The notes under the pieces are model-generated. The model did no database searches. It had not been told where the DNA came from and saw only the letters and a program-made list of their open reading frames with translations. From Deltaproteobacteria bacterium (GTDB lineage Bacteria > Desulfobacterota > Syntrophia > Syntrophales > UBA2210), in contig JAFGPZ010000153.1 in the NCBI GenBank assembly GCA_016935935.1, forward strand, positions 1 to 25,550: 25,550 nt of DNA, in the 5' to 3' direction. Position 1 is the stretch's first letter, and every line of letters begins with the position of its first letter. Positions 14,426 through 21,224 of the stretch are shown in pieces. Both the position numbers and the translations under genes were made by a program.

Positions 14426-16006
14426 TTACTTCTTTGCCTCAACAGGGGTAAGACTGACAGCCCTTACGAAACTACCGGGGTATATTTTTTTCAGGTCATG
14501 TTTCTCAAGGAATTCAGCGGCTTCCCTCCTGCTACTGAAACGTCCTACATACACAACATGCCAGATCCCCGTCTTCTCGCCTTTAAAACTATGCATGTGG
14601 GCGTCGAACCCCTGCCTGACGAGTTTTGTGACAAGCGCCTCTGCGAATTCCATGAATTTCATGGAACCAAGCTGAATAACGTATTTATCCTCCTTTATCG
14701 GAGCCTTATCTTCAGCGGCTGAGGGCTGCGCTTCATCTGCTTTTAACGTTTCAGTTTCTTCGGATTTCTTTTCACTCGCCGGCTGAGAAGCAACGGACAC
14801 CTCCCCGGCTTCAGACGGAATGGACTCTTGAACGCTCTCAGGCGCTGCCGAACGTTCCTGGTCAGGAGTTTCCAATAGGGTCTTTTCTGCAACCCCTGGC
14901 GGTTCGTCGGCCGTGGCCTTTCCCACGGAAGGCTGCTTTTCCTTTTCAAGAACTGTCAGAGTTTCGGGTTTAGCCACCTGAGTAGCTGGGGTCATAATCC
15001 GGCCGCTGTGCCATACCCCGCCGTCGTAGTACTGCTGATCCCCTGTTATTCTGTTGACCCTTGCCTCGTACTTTTTCCCTGCAGAACTGATGGAACTATA
15101 CTTATACATTGTCGGCCAGACAAAATAGGCATATGCCACCAGACCTGCCAGAAGGAGGACGAGCAGCAGTACAAGTCGCGAGCTTCGTAACCCCCAACTC
15201 TCCGGCGGAAGTGACGGTGGTTCGTCGCCGCCATCCTCTGTTGGCTCATCACCGGGCTGGTCTTCATAGTCGACAGGATCCGTGGAAGGTTCCTGCCGGC
15301 TCTCTTCAAAGGGCTCTTCCGCCTTCAAGATATCTGTATCATCCTGGATTGGCCCGTCTTGAGGAAACTCTTCGGTGGTTAAAGGCTCCAATGGCGTCGC
15401 TGGTTCATCCGGTTGCTCTTTCGCAAATTCTTCCGGAAATATTCCCATGCCCGGTTCCTGCCCCGTCGGTTCATACTTAGGTTCAACCTTCGGTTCTTCC
15501 TGGGACTGTTCAATCTTTTCATCTTCCGGGGGTGCCACCTCAGGCATATCCAGAGTTGCCTCAGTAAACATCTCCTCGTGAGGCTTTTCCATGGGCATCT
15601 GGATAGACGGCTCCGGTGAAAAATCTCTTCCCGGGAATGCCTCCAGCGGTGTATCTGGCTCGTCCGGTTGATCTTCAGCAACTTCTTTTGGAAATATTCC
15701 CATGACCTGTTCTTGCGCCTCCGTTTCATACTGTGGATCCACAGTATGTTCTTCCAGGGGGTTATCTATGTTCGCGTCTTCCAGGGGTTCTTTTTCCAGT
15801 TTATCAACAGTTGCCTCAGTGAACATCTCTTCACGGGGCGCTTCCAGGCTCGGCTCTTCAGACGATTTTTCAACAGTGCTTCCAGCGAATATTGCCTCTT
15901 TCTCGCCTTCATCCGTTTTTTCTTCCAGAGCCTTTTCTTTCTTCTTTGCCTCAAGAATTTCTAATTCGGCAATGATCGCTTCTATACTTTTATCTTCATC
16001 ACCCAT
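14426..16006 (-). CDS. SPOR-domain membrane protein with acidic duplicated cytoplasmic region
   Basis: A 526-residue protein that opens the pilus operon. Residues 1-270 are very acidic and rich in Glu and Pro, with a duplicated 71-residue unit (59-129 and 144-214; both contain EEMFTEAT, MGIFP and EQPDEP- or DQPDEP-type motifs). One membrane helix follows (about 277-298), then a short segment with WHSG, a Pro/Glu/Ser-rich linker (about 340-437), and a C-terminal SPOR domain (about 440-517: YVIQLGSMK, then A..L...G, then WHVVYVGRF.SR.EA). SPOR domains bind denuded peptidoglycan glycans at septa, so the protein may place the pilus machine in the cell wall. GAAAGGATC precedes the ATG. It has no standard MSHA counterpart; the closest functional analogue would be FimV- or TonB-like organisers, which is a guess. 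Confidence 0.82.
   Translation of the reverse strand: MGDEDKSIEAIIAELEILEAKKKEKALEEKTDEGEKEAIFAGSTVEKSSEEPSLEAPREEMFTEATVDKLEKEPLEDANIDNPLEEHTVDPQYETEAQEQVMGIFPKEVAEDQPDEPDTPLEAFPGRDFSPEPSIQMPMEKPHEEMFTEATLDMPEVAPPEDEKIEQSQEEPKVEPKYEPTGQEPGMGIFPEEFAKEQPDEPATPLEPLTTEEFPQDGPIQDDTDILKAEEPFEESRQEPSTDPVDYEDQPGDEPTEDGGDEPPSLPPESWGLRSSRLVLLLVLLLAGLVAYAYFVWPTMYKYSSISSAGKKYEARVNRITGDQQYYDGGVWHSGRIMTPATQVAKPETLTVLEKEKQPSVGKATADEPPGVAEKTLLETPDQERSAAPESVQESIPSEAGEVSVASQPASEKKSEETETLKADEAQPSAAEDKAPIKEDKYVIQLGSMKFMEFAEALVTKLVRQGFDAHMHSFKGEKTGIWHVVYVGRFSSRREAAEFLEKHDLKKIYPGSFVRAVSLTPVEAKK
15365..15832 (-). repeat. In-frame tandem duplication inside the SPOR-protein gene
   Basis: Two units of about 71 codons at 15620-15832 and 15365-15577 lie 255 bp apart (85 codons). 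They encode the same order of motifs: EEMFTEAT(V/L)D, acidic linker, P(Q/K)YE, MGIFP(K/E)E, DEP(D/A)TPLE. DNA similarity is also visible, for example GGAAATATTCCCATG at both ends. The units have diverged in the linkers, so the duplication is not recent. Confidence 0.75.
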
Positions 16007-16139
16007 GGCAGATCCTTTCTTATACTTAAGGATGGAACGTCAAATCAAAAAACTTGAGAAAAACACTTTCTGCATAAAAACTGTTTTTGAATAATACCAT
16101 CACTTGCCGGTACTGTCCAGAAATTAGGGGGTAAAAATC
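16007..16139. other. Upstream region of the pilus operon
   Basis: This AT-rich stretch lies upstream of the SPOR gene on the minus strand. No convincing sigma-54 promoter is present: the nearest GG/GC pair (TGGACAGTACCGGCA) has a 9-nt instead of a 10-nt spacing. A weak sigma-70-like pair further upstream (TTGTAT, 19 bp, TATAAA, around 16150-16182) is possible but poor. No gene was found in it. Confidence 0.35.
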
Positions 16140-16265
16140 ATAAAAGTTGTTTTTATAGCCTCTATGTTGCCTTTTTATACAATTATGGGGCTCCATGTGA
16201 TAGGGTGCTCTGAAAATCAAAGACTGCAGGCATTACAAGAAAGGGTAAGGTTGATGGCCTCGTAA
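16140..16265 (+). pseudogene. Remnant of a small lipoprotein gene, start codon lost and 3' end cut by a MITE
   Basis: A good ribosome binding site (AGGGGGT, 16126-16132) is followed 7 nt later by ATA, where an ATG would be expected. From there the frame reads as a lipoprotein signal peptide: a basic residue, a hydrophobic stretch (VVFIASMLPFYTIMG) and a lipobox-like VIGC, then S-E-N-Q-R-L-Q-A-L-Q-E-R. The frame ends at a TAA at 16263-16265 that belongs to the terminal repeat of the MITE starting at 16250. An internal ATG at 16164 would give a 33-residue peptide. The most likely reading is a decayed gene truncated by the element; use of ATA as a real start cannot be excluded. Confidence 0.4.
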
Positions 16266-16387
16266 AAAGAAAAAACAGCGTCATTCCTGCGAAGGCAGGA
16301 ATCCATAACTGGTTGAAAGGACTGGATTCCGGATCAAGCCCGGAATGACGAAGTAGTACAAAACCGACTTTTTACGAGGGCATCAAG
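16250..16387. repeat. MITE-like palindromic element, copy 3 (138 bp, best preserved)
   Basis: The terminal inverted repeats are GTTGATGGCCTCGTAAAAAG on the left and its near-perfect complement (CTTTTTACGAGGGCATCAAG) on the right, 18 of 20 positions pairing. The interior has two hairpins, ATTCCTGC/GCAGGAAT and ATTCCGGA/CCCGGAAT (one mismatch), and the outer GTCATTCC/GGAATGAC also pair, so the whole element can fold back. It has no ORF. It ends 16 bp before the ATG of the MFS gene and cuts a small lipoprotein reading frame on its left side. Confidence 0.85.
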
Positions 16388-16403
16388 GTTATATCGACTT
16401 CAG

Positions 16404-17648
16404 ATGACGATTTCTTACGGAAAGGAAAAGCAACCGCGAATTTTCTACGGCTATATAATAGAGACATCTGCATTCTGCATCATGTCTATGGCATGGGGTG
16501 CAAACCGCTCATTCGGTGTATTTCTCGAGCCCCTCCTTAATGAATTTGGATGGTCAAGAACCAGCATCTCGGGTGCCTTCACGCTGGGTATGATAATCCT
16601 TGGATTAACCAGTCTGGCAGCGGGCAGATTGACCGACATAATAGGGCCGAAAAAGGTGTTAATTGCCTGTGCTCTTTTCCTCGGGTCGGGATATCTGTTG
16701 ATGTCACAAATTTCCAGTATATGGGAATTTTATCTATACGCCGGAGTACTGACCGGCATTGGAATGAGCGGCATGCTTGCTCCGCTGCTCTCGTTAATCG
16801 CAAGATGGTTTGTCAAGCGTCGCTCTCTTATGTCTGGAATACTCGCATCCGGTCCGGCCCTGGGAATAGCAGTACTGCCACTCGTCTTAAGTTTACTTAT
16901 TACCTCCATGGGATGGAGAAATTCCTATATAGTCCTTGGATTGTTTCTCCTGATTGTAATCATTCCGGCAGCCATGTTACTGAGACGCGATCCTGAGGAG
17001 ATGGGCCTGAAGCCCTACGGAGACGAACAATTATCGGTAAATTCTGCGACCAATATCGAGGGCCTGTTCCCCGGAGAGTCTCTGCATACAGCTCAATTCT
17101 GGATGATGGCCTTGATCGCTTTCTGTGCTATGTTTACTATCAACGTCTATGTAGTTCATATAGTGATCCACGCCATCGGTCTGGGAATTTCCTCTTCTGC
17201 TGCAGCGACTATTTTATCGCTGGCGGCTGCAGTCAGTGTCCCCGGAAGAATTGCGGCCGGCGCGATCGCAGATAGAATTGGCGACAGACTTGCACTTATT
17301 CTATGCTTTTTCATGGCATTGACGGCTTATGTGCTGATTATATCGGCAAAGGGGATCGTGTTGTTCTACATCGCCGCCATAATTTTCGGCGGCGCAGGAT
17401 GGGCGACGGGCGTTCTTATCACTCCCCTGACGGCGTCTCTCTTCGGCCTGCGTTCGCACGGAACAATACTGGCTTTTGTCATGATGGGCGCAACCGCTGG
17501 CGGTGCTGCAGGTCCTGTTTTAATCGGTTATGTATTTGACATTACAGGAAGTTACCGCTTAGGTTTCATAATCACCATATCGGTCATCCTTCTTGCCATC
17601 ATTACGTCTCTTTTTTTAAAACCCCTGGCAGAGAGAAAACACCTGTGA
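16404..17648 (+). CDS. MFS transporter, monocarboxylate/oxalate-formate type
   Basis: A 414-residue protein with about 12 hydrophobic helices, split by a polar loop near residues 195-230. Family marks are GVFLEPLLNEFGWSR (38-52), the MFS motif A-like GRLTDIIGPKKV (74-85), ARWFVKRRSLMSGI (133-146) and a second motif in the C-terminal half, GRIAAGAIADRIGDR (281-295). This set is typical of the OFA/MCT-like branch, which carries small carboxylates; the substrate is not readable from the sequence. No good ribosome binding site is seen before the ATG (only AAGG 15 nt away), because the MITE ends 16 bp upstream. Expression must come from inside or beyond the element. It may be followed by the CNNM genes 133 bp later, but that gap has its own promoter candidate. 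Confidence 0.85.
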   Translation: MTISYGKEKQPRIFYGYIIETSAFCIMSMAWGANRSFGVFLEPLLNEFGWSRTSISGAFTLGMIILGLTSLAAGRLTDIIGPKKVLIACALFLGSGYLLMSQISSIWEFYLYAGVLTGIGMSGMLAPLLSLIARWFVKRRSLMSGILASGPALGIAVLPLVLSLLITSMGWRNSYIVLGLFLLIVIIPAAMLLRRDPEEMGLKPYGDEQLSVNSATNIEGLFPGESLHTAQFWMMALIAFCAMFTINVYVVHIVIHAIGLGISSSAAATILSLAAAVSVPGRIAAGAIADRIGDRLALILCFFMALTAYVLIISAKGIVLFYIAAIIFGGAGWATGVLITPLTASLFGLRSHGTILAFVMMGATAGGAAGPVLIGYVFDITGSYRLGFIITISVILLAIITSLFLKPLAERKHL

Positions 17649-17652
17649 TAGC

Positions 17653-17680
17653 TTGACATATATGACGAAAAGAGGATAGG
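17653..17680 (+). promoter_or_regulatory. Possible sigma-70 promoter before the CNNM/GlmU operon
   Basis: A consensus -35 TTGACA (17653-17658) is followed after 16 bp by GATAGG, which matches the -10 consensus at only three positions. It lies directly after the MFS stop codon and 40 bp before the small ORF at 17693. The -35 is convincing, the -10 is not. Confidence 0.3.
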
Positions 17681-17692
17681 CTGGCAGAGAAT

Positions 17693-17794
17693 ATGACGAC
17701 TAAGAAAAATATATTTTTGGCATCTGAGATTGGCAAAGCAATGGAAACTTTATCCTTACATGTGGAGGAAGATAGGGGTAATTGGACTACTTAA
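17693..17794 (+). CDS. Possible 33-residue small ORF overlapping the CNNM start
   Basis: An ATG-initiated frame encodes a small, polar peptide (begins MTTKKNIFLASEIGKAMETL) without a signal peptide or obvious domain. It ends at a TAA that overlaps the first 13 nt of the TTG-started gene at 17782. The arrangement would allow ribosomes to reach that weak start, as in leader-peptide coupling. The ribosome binding site is poor. No family is recognised; chance occurrence is quite possible. Confidence 0.25.
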   Translation: MTTKKNIFLASEIGKAMETLSLHVEEDRGNWTT

Positions 17795-19050
17795 TAACAT
17801 TGAAGCTTGGTCTGCTGGTTATCCTTGTACTATGTTCTGCATTCTTCTCAGGCTCCGAAGCTGCTTTCTTTTCACTCTCCACCCTGCATCTGCACAAGAT
17901 GAAGGAAGACAAAATGCCTTTTGTCCGTTCCGTTGCGGCCCTCCTGACCTCTCGGAGACGATTGCTGATCACTGTGCTTGTGGGCAATGAATCGACGAAT
18001 GTCTGTATTGCCGCCGTCACAACATCCCTTTTAATCTATTTCATCGGCACCGAAGGTAAGTGGGTTTCCATAGCCCTTACCACTGTCGGGCTCCTTATTT
18101 TTGGCGAGGCTATCCCTAAAACTGTTGCAGTTATTTACCCAATGGCATTTTCAAGCGCCGTGTCGCCACCGTTAACACTCTTTTCACGGATAGCCTACCC
18201 TCTCGTATATCTGCTCGTGAAGATATCCGATTTCTTCTTCTTCCTTTTGGAGCGGGGGACACTGAAGCAGGACACGTCCCTGATGGAGGACGATTTCAAG
18301 GCCCTTGTCAAGACAGGACACCAGGAAGGTACTATTGAGGAGACACAAAAAGATCTCATAAACAGCGTCTTTGAACTGGCTGACACAACCGTTTCTGAAA
18401 TCATGACTCCCAGGGTTGACATGTTTTGCCTCCCCATCACCATGGATGCCAGAAAAATGGAAAGTGAAATTCTCAAAGCAAGGCATGCCCGTATTCCTGT
18501 TTATGATTCCGACAAGGACGATATTATCGGAATCTTACACGCAAAAGATCTCCTCACAGAAACATCAAAGGGAAAGAAAAAAATTGATATAAGACCACTC
18601 CTGAAAAAACCTTACTATGTTCCCACGGAACGCAGAGCACACAGCATGCTGAGGGACTTTCAATCGAGGCAGATACAGATGGCCGTTGTGGTGGATGAGT
18701 ACGGAGGAATTGAAGGCATTGCAACATTAACAGATATCCTGGAATGTCTTTTTGGCGATATATATGCCGAATATGGTTCGAAAGGAAACGATTTAAAACG
18801 AATCGATGCGAATACCGCTCTTGTAGCAGGAATGATGGAAATTGAGGATTTTAACGCAGTGTTTCACCTGTCCGTACCAACGGAAGATTTTGATACGATA
18901 GGTGGTTTTGTGCTCCACCTGTTTGGGGCACTGCCACTGGCAGGGGACAGTATCGAATATGAAAATTGCAACTTTTCAGTGGAAAAAATCACCAAGGCGA
19001 GAATCATTACGCTGAAAGTGACCACTAAAGAGGTGCCGGACAATGATTGA
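17782..19050 (+). CDS. CNNM/CorC-family membrane protein with CBS pair (first of two)
   Basis: A 422-residue protein. The N-terminal DUF21/CNNM membrane domain (about 1-150, with FFSGSEAAFFSL at 21-32, VGNESTNV at 67-74 and IFGEAIPKT at 106-114) has about four helices. A CBS pair follows (about 206-330, with MTPRVDMF at 208-215 and DEYGGIEGI at 305-313), then a CorC/HlyC-type C-terminal domain (about 340-415, with DTIGGFVL). CNNM/CorC proteins are linked to magnesium export or divalent-cation homeostasis; older names call them hemolysins. The start is a TTG directly after an in-frame stop, with GGAGGAA 11 nt upstream, and no better start includes the first helix. The gene overlaps the second CNNM gene by 8 nt. 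Confidence 0.88.
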   Translation: MDYLITLKLGLLVILVLCSAFFSGSEAAFFSLSTLHLHKMKEDKMPFVRSVAALLTSRRRLLITVLVGNESTNVCIAAVTTSLLIYFIGTEGKWVSIALTTVGLLIFGEAIPKTVAVIYPMAFSSAVSPPLTLFSRIAYPLVYLLVKISDFFFFLLERGTLKQDTSLMEDDFKALVKTGHQEGTIEETQKDLINSVFELADTTVSEIMTPRVDMFCLPITMDARKMESEILKARHARIPVYDSDKDDIIGILHAKDLLTETSKGKKKIDIRPLLKKPYYVPTERRAHSMLRDFQSRQIQMAVVVDEYGGIEGIATLTDILECLFGDIYAEYGSKGNDLKRIDANTALVAGMMEIEDFNAVFHLSVPTEDFDTIGGFVLHLFGALPLAGDSIEYENCNFSVEKITKARIITLKVTTKEVPDND

Positions 19051-20362
19051 TCTGTTAACCATTATTCCTGTCGTGATCTTTTTAATGCTGGAAGGTCTTT
19101 TTTCGGGAGGAGAGATCGCGCTCATATCGTCTGATACAAATAAAATCAGGCAACAGGCCGAACAAGGCTCTCGCATGGCACGTATAGCTATAAATTTAGT
19201 GGATAACCCCGATTGGTTCCTGTCAACGACCCTTACAGGAACCAATCTATGCGCCATAACCAACACGGCACTTGTAACTGCCTTTTTTATATCACGATTC
19301 GGGTCCGAACAGGGAGAACTGATTGCGATAGTAATTATGATTCCCCTTATCCTTGTAATGGGAGAAATAGTGCCAAAAAGCATATTTCAGCATTATGCGG
19401 ATTTTATGGCGCCAAAAATCGCATTATTCATCCTCGCGGCTTCCTGGGTATTCTATCCCGTAGTCTTTCTCTTATCGAAGATATCACGAGGTACAATTCA
19501 CATGATCGCCGATAAAAACGGATCTCTTTATCCTTCCTATATTACAAAAGCGGGGCTGGAATCCATACTGGAGGACGGAGGAGCTAAGAGCGATATAATG
19601 AAATCGGAAAGAGAGATGATTCAGAAAATATTTGATTTTTCCGAGTATAAGGCGGATCGCATAATGGTGCCCATTTCTAATGTCTTTGCGCTATCATCAG
19701 ACACACCCCTGAGAGAGGCTGCTACCGCTGTAACTGAAACCGGGCATTCAAGAATACCGGTATTCCAGGACCATATCTTTAATATTATCGGTATTCTGTA
19801 TACTTTTGACTTACTGGAGGCCCTTCAAAATTCAGACTTGAAGGAGGGAACGAAAGGCTGGAATCCATCCATTGAACAGTACGTCAGGAAAAACATTCTT
19901 TATGTCCCTGAAACTATGCCTGCTGGTGAACTACTGATTGAACTGCAGAAGCGGGGGGAGCAGATGGCGGTGATTATTGATGAGTACGGCGGAGCTACCG
20001 GCATTGGGACAGTGGAAGACATTCTCGAAGAAATAGTGGGTGAGATAGATGACGAATATCACACTCAGGGTGCGGAGGCTTTCAGGAAGGTTGGACCGGG
20101 AAAATATATCTTTCGGGGGCAAACAAGAATAGATTATGTTCGCAATGTGCTTCACCGCGATATACCCTTGGGAGATTATGAGACTATCGGCGGCTTTTTG
20201 CTTCATCAGTTTGGTAAGGTTCCCAAGAGAAACGAGACTATTCGCTATGGAAAATTAATATTTGTCGTTGAAGAATCGGACATGAAGTCCATAAAAGAGG
20301 TTCTAATTATAGTGCCTTCGGAAATGGACATTGAAGGGATTAAGAAAAGGACAAAAGAATAG
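19043..20362 (+). CDS. CNNM/CorC-family membrane protein with CBS pair (second of two)
   Basis: A 439-residue paralogue of the gene before it, with the same layout. The membrane domain carries [11 protein letters not shown] (19-29), LTGTNLCAI (64-72) and VMGEIVPKS (105-113). The CBS pair (about 205-335) contains GHSRIPVF and [17 protein letters not shown] (313-329). The CorC-type end has [15 protein letters not shown] (380-394). The two copies are clearly diverged and differ in the spacer between the membrane and CBS domains. ATG overlaps the upstream stop by 8 nt (ATGATTGA), so translation is probably coupled and the proteins may form a heteromer. The stop TAG directly abuts the ATG of the GlmU-like gene. 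Confidence 0.88.
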   Translation: MIDLLTIIPVVIFLMLEGLFSGGEIALISSDTNKIRQQAEQGSRMARIAINLVDNPDWFLSTTLTGTNLCAITNTALVTAFFISRFGSEQGELIAIVIMIPLILVMGEIVPKSIFQHYADFMAPKIALFILAASWVFYPVVFLLSKISRGTIHMIADKNGSLYPSYITKAGLESILEDGGAKSDIMKSEREMIQKIFDFSEYKADRIMVPISNVFALSSDTPLREAATAVTETGHSRIPVFQDHIFNIIGILYTFDLLEALQNSDLKEGTKGWNPSIEQYVRKNILYVPETMPAGELLIELQKRGEQMAVIIDEYGGATGIGTVEDILEEIVGEIDDEYHTQGAEAFRKVGPGKYIFRGQTRIDYVRNVLHRDIPLGDYETIGGFLLHQFGKVPKRNETIRYGKLIFVVEESDMKSIKEVLIIVPSEMDIEGIKKRTKE

Positions 20363-21154
20363 ATGGCTGGACAAAACAAGTCAGAAGTGGCGCCCGTTAA
20401 TGGGAAATGGGCAACAATAATCCTGGCCGCCGGCAAGGGCACGCGGATGCATTCTCCTCTGGCGAAGGTGCTCCACGAGATCCAGGGCAGAACAATTCTC
20501 TCCTATCCGCTTGAACTTGCAATAAACATAGGATCAGAGATGATCATTATGGTTGTGGGACATCAGGCGGAACATATTCGAGAGTCCGTCGTTCAGGGCG
20601 GAGTAATATTCGTGAATCAGGAGCAACAACTGGGAACGGGACATGCGATCTGGCAGACAAGAGAAGTTCTTCAGGATTTCGGTGGTAGTGTCTTGATCCT
20701 GTGCGGCGATGTCCCGCTGCTGCGCCTATCCACGATTCATGAAATGACGGAAATCCATTTCAGGAAAGGCGCATCGATTACTGTGCTTACCGCCCTTTTA
20801 GATAATCCATCGGGATATGGCAGGATCGTTAAGGATAGCCACAATAATGTGATGAAAATCGTCGAGGAAAGAGACGCAACGGATGATGAAAAGAAGATAA
20901 CCGAGATAAATACTGGAATATATTGTGCGCAATCAACATTCCTTTTCGAATCGGTGGAACAAATCGATAATAGAAACGCCCAAAAAGAATACTACCTTAC
21001 CGATATCTTTGAGATTGCCCGCAACAGAAAAGCAAAAGTAATCTCTATGACGGTAAATGATCATAGGGAGGCCATGGGTATAAACACCCTGAATGACCTG
21101 GAAGTTGCCAACAGGATCATGACAGAACGGTCAGGATATAATCGTCCGATATAA
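20363..21154 (+). CDS. GlmU-like UDP-GlcNAc uridylyltransferase without acetyltransferase domain
   Basis: A 263-residue nucleotidyltransferase. It has the GlmU N-terminal signature LAAGKGTRM (21-29) with the downstream Lys (K35), QLGTGHA (89-95), the metal-binding CGDVPLL (114-120), GYGRIV (151-156), EINTGIY (181-187), YYLTDI (210-215) and GINTLNDL (239-246). Active-site motifs look intact. GlmU is normally about 450 residues with a left-handed beta-helix that acetylates glucosamine-1-phosphate; here the reading frame stops cleanly where that half would begin and no hexapeptide repeats follow in any frame. It should make UDP-GlcNAc (or a related UDP-sugar) from the pre-acetylated sugar phosphate. 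It follows the CNNM gene without a gap. A related sugar nucleotidyltransferase of other specificity is possible. Confidence 0.85.
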   Translation: MAGQNKSEVAPVNGKWATIILAAGKGTRMHSPLAKVLHEIQGRTILSYPLELAINIGSEMIIMVVGHQAEHIRESVVQGGVIFVNQEQQLGTGHAIWQTREVLQDFGGSVLILCGDVPLLRLSTIHEMTEIHFRKGASITVLTALLDNPSGYGRIVKDSHNNVMKIVEERDATDDEKKITEINTGIYCAQSTFLFESVEQIDNRNAQKEYYLTDIFEIARNRKAKVISMTVNDHREAMGINTLNDLEVANRIMTERSGYNRPI

Positions 21155-21224
21155 ATCCTTTCTTATCATAACCGCACATCAGTGTTGTCGGAAAATACAG
21201 TTGATTCGTTGAAAACCGGGAGCG

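Noticed and set aside
15046..15964. Long alternative frames on both strands across the SPOR gene
   Set aside because: They are shadows produced by the repetitive Glu/Pro codons of the real gene and contain no domain pattern.
16080..16120. Sigma-54-like sequence TGGACAGTACCGGCA upstream of the pilus operon
   Set aside because: The GG to GC distance is 9 nt instead of the strict 10 nt.
16026..16220. 64-residue minus-strand frame upstream of the SPOR gene
   Set aside because: No ribosome binding site, no domain pattern, and it lies opposite the better-supported lipoprotein remnant.
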